The notes below the pieces were generated by a model. That model saw only the letters and a list, made by a program, of their open reading frames with translations, made no database searches and was not told the origin of the DNA. A DNA stretch of 50,881 bases from Nitrosomonadales bacterium (GTDB taxonomy: Bacteria > Pseudomonadota > Gammaproteobacteria > Burkholderiales > Gallionellaceae), in contig JAHFRC010000003.1 of the NCBI GenBank assembly GCA_023259015.1, positions 1 to 50,881 on the forward strand, in the 5' to 3' direction. Of this stretch, positions 48,504 to 50,881 are shown piece after piece. The position numbers and the translations under genes are program-made. The stretch's first letter is position 1. Every line of letters starts with the position of its first letter.

Positions 48504-48923
48504 ATGAAACAAGCACAAAAAGGTTTTACCCTGATCGAATTGATGATCGTGGTTGCAATCATCGGCATCCTGGCTGCGGTGGCAATTCCCGCTTACGGCG
48601 ATTACACCGCGCGTGCGCAAGCTTCCGAAGGCTTTATCTTGCTGGATGGCTTGAAGACGCCGATTTCAGATGCGATTGCATCGAATGGCGCAGCCGGGTG
48701 TACGACACCTCCAAACGCCGTGGTATCCGGGAAATATATAAATGTTGGCGGCATCGTTTTTACGAACGCTGGCACGGTTTGCTCAATCGTAGCGACTTAT
48801 AACAACGCCGGCAGCACCAAAATACAAGGCGCAACAGCAACCTTGCAGTATGATTATACCAACACCCCAACGTGGACTTGCTCTTCCACCCTGTTACCCG
48901 CTGTCAAGCCTTCTGCATGCTAA
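48504..48923 (+). CDS. pilA: Type IVa major pilin
   Basis: A 139-residue prepilin. The start is set at MKQAQKG, with AGGAG before it. The short leader ends with Gly before [14 protein letters not shown], with Glu at mature position 5. The mature protein is about 132 residues, with four cysteines (GCTT, VCSI, TCSS, final AC) able to form disulfides including the C-terminal D-loop. It assembles into the pilus fibre after cleavage by a prepilin peptidase encoded elsewhere. Its position after a GAF-linked assembly-type ATPase and an HD-GYP protein suggests joint control. A clean intrinsic terminator follows. Confidence 0.93.
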   Translation: MKQAQKGFTLIELMIVVAIIGILAAVAIPAYGDYTARAQASEGFILLDGLKTPISDAIASNGAAGCTTPPNAVVSGKYINVGGIVFTNAGTVCSIVATYNNAGSTKIQGATATLQYDYTNTPTWTCSSTLLPAVKPSAC

Positions 48924-48933
48924 GCATTTCTTG

Positions 48934-48951
48934 ACACTGCCTTGGCAGTGT
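48934..48951. terminator. Perfect palindrome ahead of the pilA terminator
   Basis: ACACTGCC-TT-GGCAGTGT, an 8-bp perfect hairpin, lies 12 bases after the pilA stop and just before the main terminator. It may protect the abundant pilin mRNA from 3' decay. Confidence 0.4.
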
Positions 48952-48956
48952 TGCAA

Positions 48957-48984
48957 AAAAAGCCCCTCGCAAGAGGGGCTTTTT
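48957..48984. terminator. Intrinsic terminator of pilA and bepA-like genes
   Basis: A 12-bp stem with AAAAAGCCCCTC and GAGGGGCTTTTT arms around GCAA. T-runs on both strands let it serve both convergent genes. Confidence 0.92.
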
Positions 48985-49008
48985 CGTGCACGGGCAGAAA
49001 ATGGCGTA

Positions 49009-50430
49009 TCAATTTTTTCTTGTGTGCACCGCTACGGTTTCCCTGTACTGCTTGAGTTCGCTCTCAATCGCGGAAAGCTGGTAGTAATCGGAGCCGGCCT
49101 GTTTTGCCAATTCAAGTTGTGCGATTGCGCCATGCAGGTTGCCGCGCAGGGCATAGGCATGGGCGAGCGCATGATGCTCCTCTTGCCGTTTGCCGAGAGC
49201 CGCGTATACCTGGGCCTGTAATTCATGCAGGCGCGGGTCGTTGGGGTGGCTGATGACCTGCTCGTTGAGCAGTTTGAGCGCATCTTCATATTGCCGTGCC
49301 TGCAGCAGCAGTTCGGCGTAGTCGTAGGTCAGTGCGCGGTGCTGCGGAAAATTCTGCGTGGCGCTGCGGTAGAACTCGATGATGCCCTTGTCGTTTTTAT
49401 CCGCACGCCGGATCTGCCCGGCCAGCGTTGCGATCATCGGGTTATGCGCCGCCAGCTCATGCAACGGGGCAAATTCTTTTGCGGCGCGTGCTGGCTGGTT
49501 GCTGCGCAGCAGGGCCAGCGCAAGGCCATAGCGTTGCGCGGTCTGGTTGCCGTATTTTTGCGGGCCCATTGCGTCGGTAAAAAAAGCCACCGCTTCCTGC
49601 GGGCTTTTCCGCATGGTTTGCAGTCTTGCGCGCACCAGATGGAAATCGAGGCTGTCGGCAACCAGGCGGAAAGGGATTTGCTGCACGCGGTTTGCAATAT
49701 CGGCGATGCGTTCGCTGGTGACAGGGTGGGTGCGCAGGTAGGAAGGAGTGTTGCCTTCCAGCAGGCTTGTGGCTTTTTGCAGGCGCTCCAGAAAGGCGGG
49801 CATGGCGCGCGCATCGAAGCCTGATTGTTGCAGGGTGGCGAGGCCGATCCGGTCCGCTTCCTGTTCGTGTGTGCGAGTGAAATTAAGTTGCCGCTGGATG
49901 GAGCCGGCTTGCGCCCCGACGATTGCCGCCTGTGATGCTTCCGGGTTGCTGCGTGCGGCCAGGATAGCCACTGCGATAGCGGCCATGGCGGCAAGCGAAT
50001 CAACTTTCTGTCCTGAGATCATGCGCGCAAGGTGGTGCTGCGTGACGTGGGCGATTTCGTGGCCCAATACCGAAGCAAGCTCGGATTCGCTTTGCGCGGT
50101 GAGCATGAGGCCGGTGTTTACCCCGATGAAGCCGCCGGGCAGCGCGAAGGCGTTGATGGCATTATCGTTGATGGCGAAAAACTCGAATTCCTGTCCCGGT
50201 TCGCTGCTGTTGGCAACCAGTTGATAACCGAGCTGGTTGAGATAGTCGCTGATTTCCGCATCGTCCAGATAGCTCCTGTCGGCCCGGATCTCGATCATAC
50301 TCTGTTCGCCGATCTGGCGTTCCTGTTGCGGCGAGACTGCCGCCTGCGAAACATCCCCCAGGTCGGGTAAGCCTTCCGCATGGCATAGCAGCGACGATGT
50401 CAACAGCATCATGGGTATCAGGGTTCTCAT
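49009..50430 (-). CDS. bepA: BepA-like M48 metalloprotease/chaperone with TPRs
   Basis: A 473-residue periplasmic protein. The signal peptide (MRTLIPMMLLTSSLLCHA) is followed by an M48 domain with NAFALPGGFIGVNTGL, zinc site HEIAHVTQHH and the third ligand in HEQEADRIG. The second half is TPR repeats (~280-470). This is the BepA architecture; BepA promotes LptD and outer-membrane assembly and degrades stalled substrates. In pilus-bearing bacteria it may also help secretin assembly, which is inference. It converges with pilA and shares its terminator, while its start is divergent from the kinase gene at 50660. Confidence 0.9.
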   Translation of the reverse strand: MRTLIPMMLLTSSLLCHAEGLPDLGDVSQAAVSPQQERQIGEQSMIEIRADRSYLDDAEISDYLNQLGYQLVANSSEPGQEFEFFAINDNAINAFALPGGFIGVNTGLMLTAQSESELASVLGHEIAHVTQHHLARMISGQKVDSLAAMAAIAVAILAARSNPEASQAAIVGAQAGSIQRQLNFTRTHEQEADRIGLATLQQSGFDARAMPAFLERLQKATSLLEGNTPSYLRTHPVTSERIADIANRVQQIPFRLVADSLDFHLVRARLQTMRKSPQEAVAFFTDAMGPQKYGNQTAQRYGLALALLRSNQPARAAKEFAPLHELAAHNPMIATLAGQIRRADKNDKGIIEFYRSATQNFPQHRALTYDYAELLLQARQYEDALKLLNEQVISHPNDPRLHELQAQVYAALGKRQEEHHALAHAYALRGNLHGAIAQLELAKQAGSDYYQLSAIESELKQYRETVAVHTRKN

Positions 50431-50659
50431 GTCCGGTATGATACCCGCTTTGCCCGGTTGCCCCCAAGCGCATGTGGCTAATGTTTATCCTGGGTTTTGC
50501 CCGGAACCCCCCGCTCTGGATCAATACGATGCAAAAGGCATGTATGAGACGGCATGAAACGTGATATAAAACGTGTGTGCCGGGCAAGCCATGCGCCAGT
50601 CCGGCCAGCGGGAACTGTATCCCCAGAATATTAACCTTCAGCATCTATCTCTCCATCCA

Positions 50660-50881
50660 ATGGATAAAATCGGCAAGTACGAAATTATCAGGGAGCTAGG
50701 CAGCGGTGCGACCAGCACGGTTTACCTTGCGCTGGATCAATTCAATAACCAGAAAGTCGCGCTCAAGTTGTTCAATCCGGACGCCATGCGCGATACGATG
50801 AGTGTTAATGCGTATCGCAAGCTGTTGCTTACGGAAGCCTCGCTGGCAGGCAAATTGGCGCATCCGCATATTGTAAAGATA
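50660..50881 (+). CDS. Ser/Thr protein kinase, N-terminal part (continues beyond window)
   Basis: From an ATG at 50660 the frame is open to the window edge: 74 codons. It encodes the start of a Hanks-type kinase domain: YEIIRELGSGATSTVYLA (glycine loop), VALKLF with the ATP-anchoring Lys, the helix-C region around LLLTEASLAGKLAHPHIV, and the edge. Unlike the kinase at 36664, the kinase domain begins at residue ~6 with no sensor before it. No strong ribosome binding site is visible. It is a second kinase that could share the PP2C phosphatase and FHA protein encoded upstream. Confidence 0.85.
   Translation, partial: MDKIGKYEIIRELGSGATSTVYLALDQFNNQKVALKLFNPDAMRDTMSVNAYRKLLLTEASLAGKLAHPHIVKI

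Overview
The window reads as a chromosomal segment of a betaproteobacterium. The evidence is a compact gene set with mostly GC-rich codons, a type IVa pilin, a System II cytochrome c maturation pair, RluC divergent from RNase E, and CHASE2/FHA/HD-GYP signalling proteins. The overall gene content recalls Nitrosomonadales such as Gallionellaceae, but that placement is inference without a database search.

Region 1 (1-5080) is an accessory junction. At the left edge, a visibly AT-richer gene runs off the window. It encodes an N-terminal SIR2-like NADase domain, a P-loop NTPase and an alpha-helical tail, the layout of an anti-phage NAD-depleting protein. Between it and the intact translation factor gene ettA lie two extra copies of the ettA 3' end and a DUF4160/DUF2442 gene pair. 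The intact ettA has a recoded last ~75 nt. Together these look like the scar of one or more integrations into the 3' end of ettA.

Region 2 (5080-14530) mixes housekeeping and accessory genes: a ferritin-like protein, phosphoglucomutase, an M48 lipoprotein, a tRNA-Pro(GGG), a 22-residue basic protein, a LexA-like repressor with its own operator inside its promoter, a hairpin-rich IS200/IS605-like remnant, REP-like palindromes, and a minus-strand surface-polysaccharide group (SAM methyltransferase, double GT2 glycosyltransferase, sulfotransferase).

Region 3 (14530-36510) is mainly core: htpG and hsp20, each with a sigma-32-like promoter; glucan phosphorylase with a methyltransferase and a histidine phosphatase; a DEAD-box helicase; a YqgE-family protein that unusually carries a signal peptide; rluC and rne; a small phosphatase; a ChaN-like protein; an ATP-grasp ligase; CcsA/ResB-like heme-handling proteins; sucCD; a TerC-family protein; and a universal stress protein.

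Region 4 (36660-50881) is a co-directional signalling cluster. In order: CHASE2-TPR-Ser/Thr kinase, PP2C phosphatase, double-FHA protein, CHASE2-adenylate cyclase, metallo-beta-lactamase cyclic-nucleotide phosphodiesterase, a GAF-fused GspE/PilB-type ATPase, a GAF-HD-GYP phosphodiesterase and a type IV pilin with a sigma-54-like promoter. A BepA-like protease lies on the other strand, and a second Ser/Thr kinase starts at the right edge. The cluster brings protein phosphorylation, a cyclic nucleotide (probably cAMP) and c-di-GMP together beside a pilus/secretion motor. It is the strongest candidate for an undescribed system in the window, followed by the SIR2 protein and the ettA integration site.
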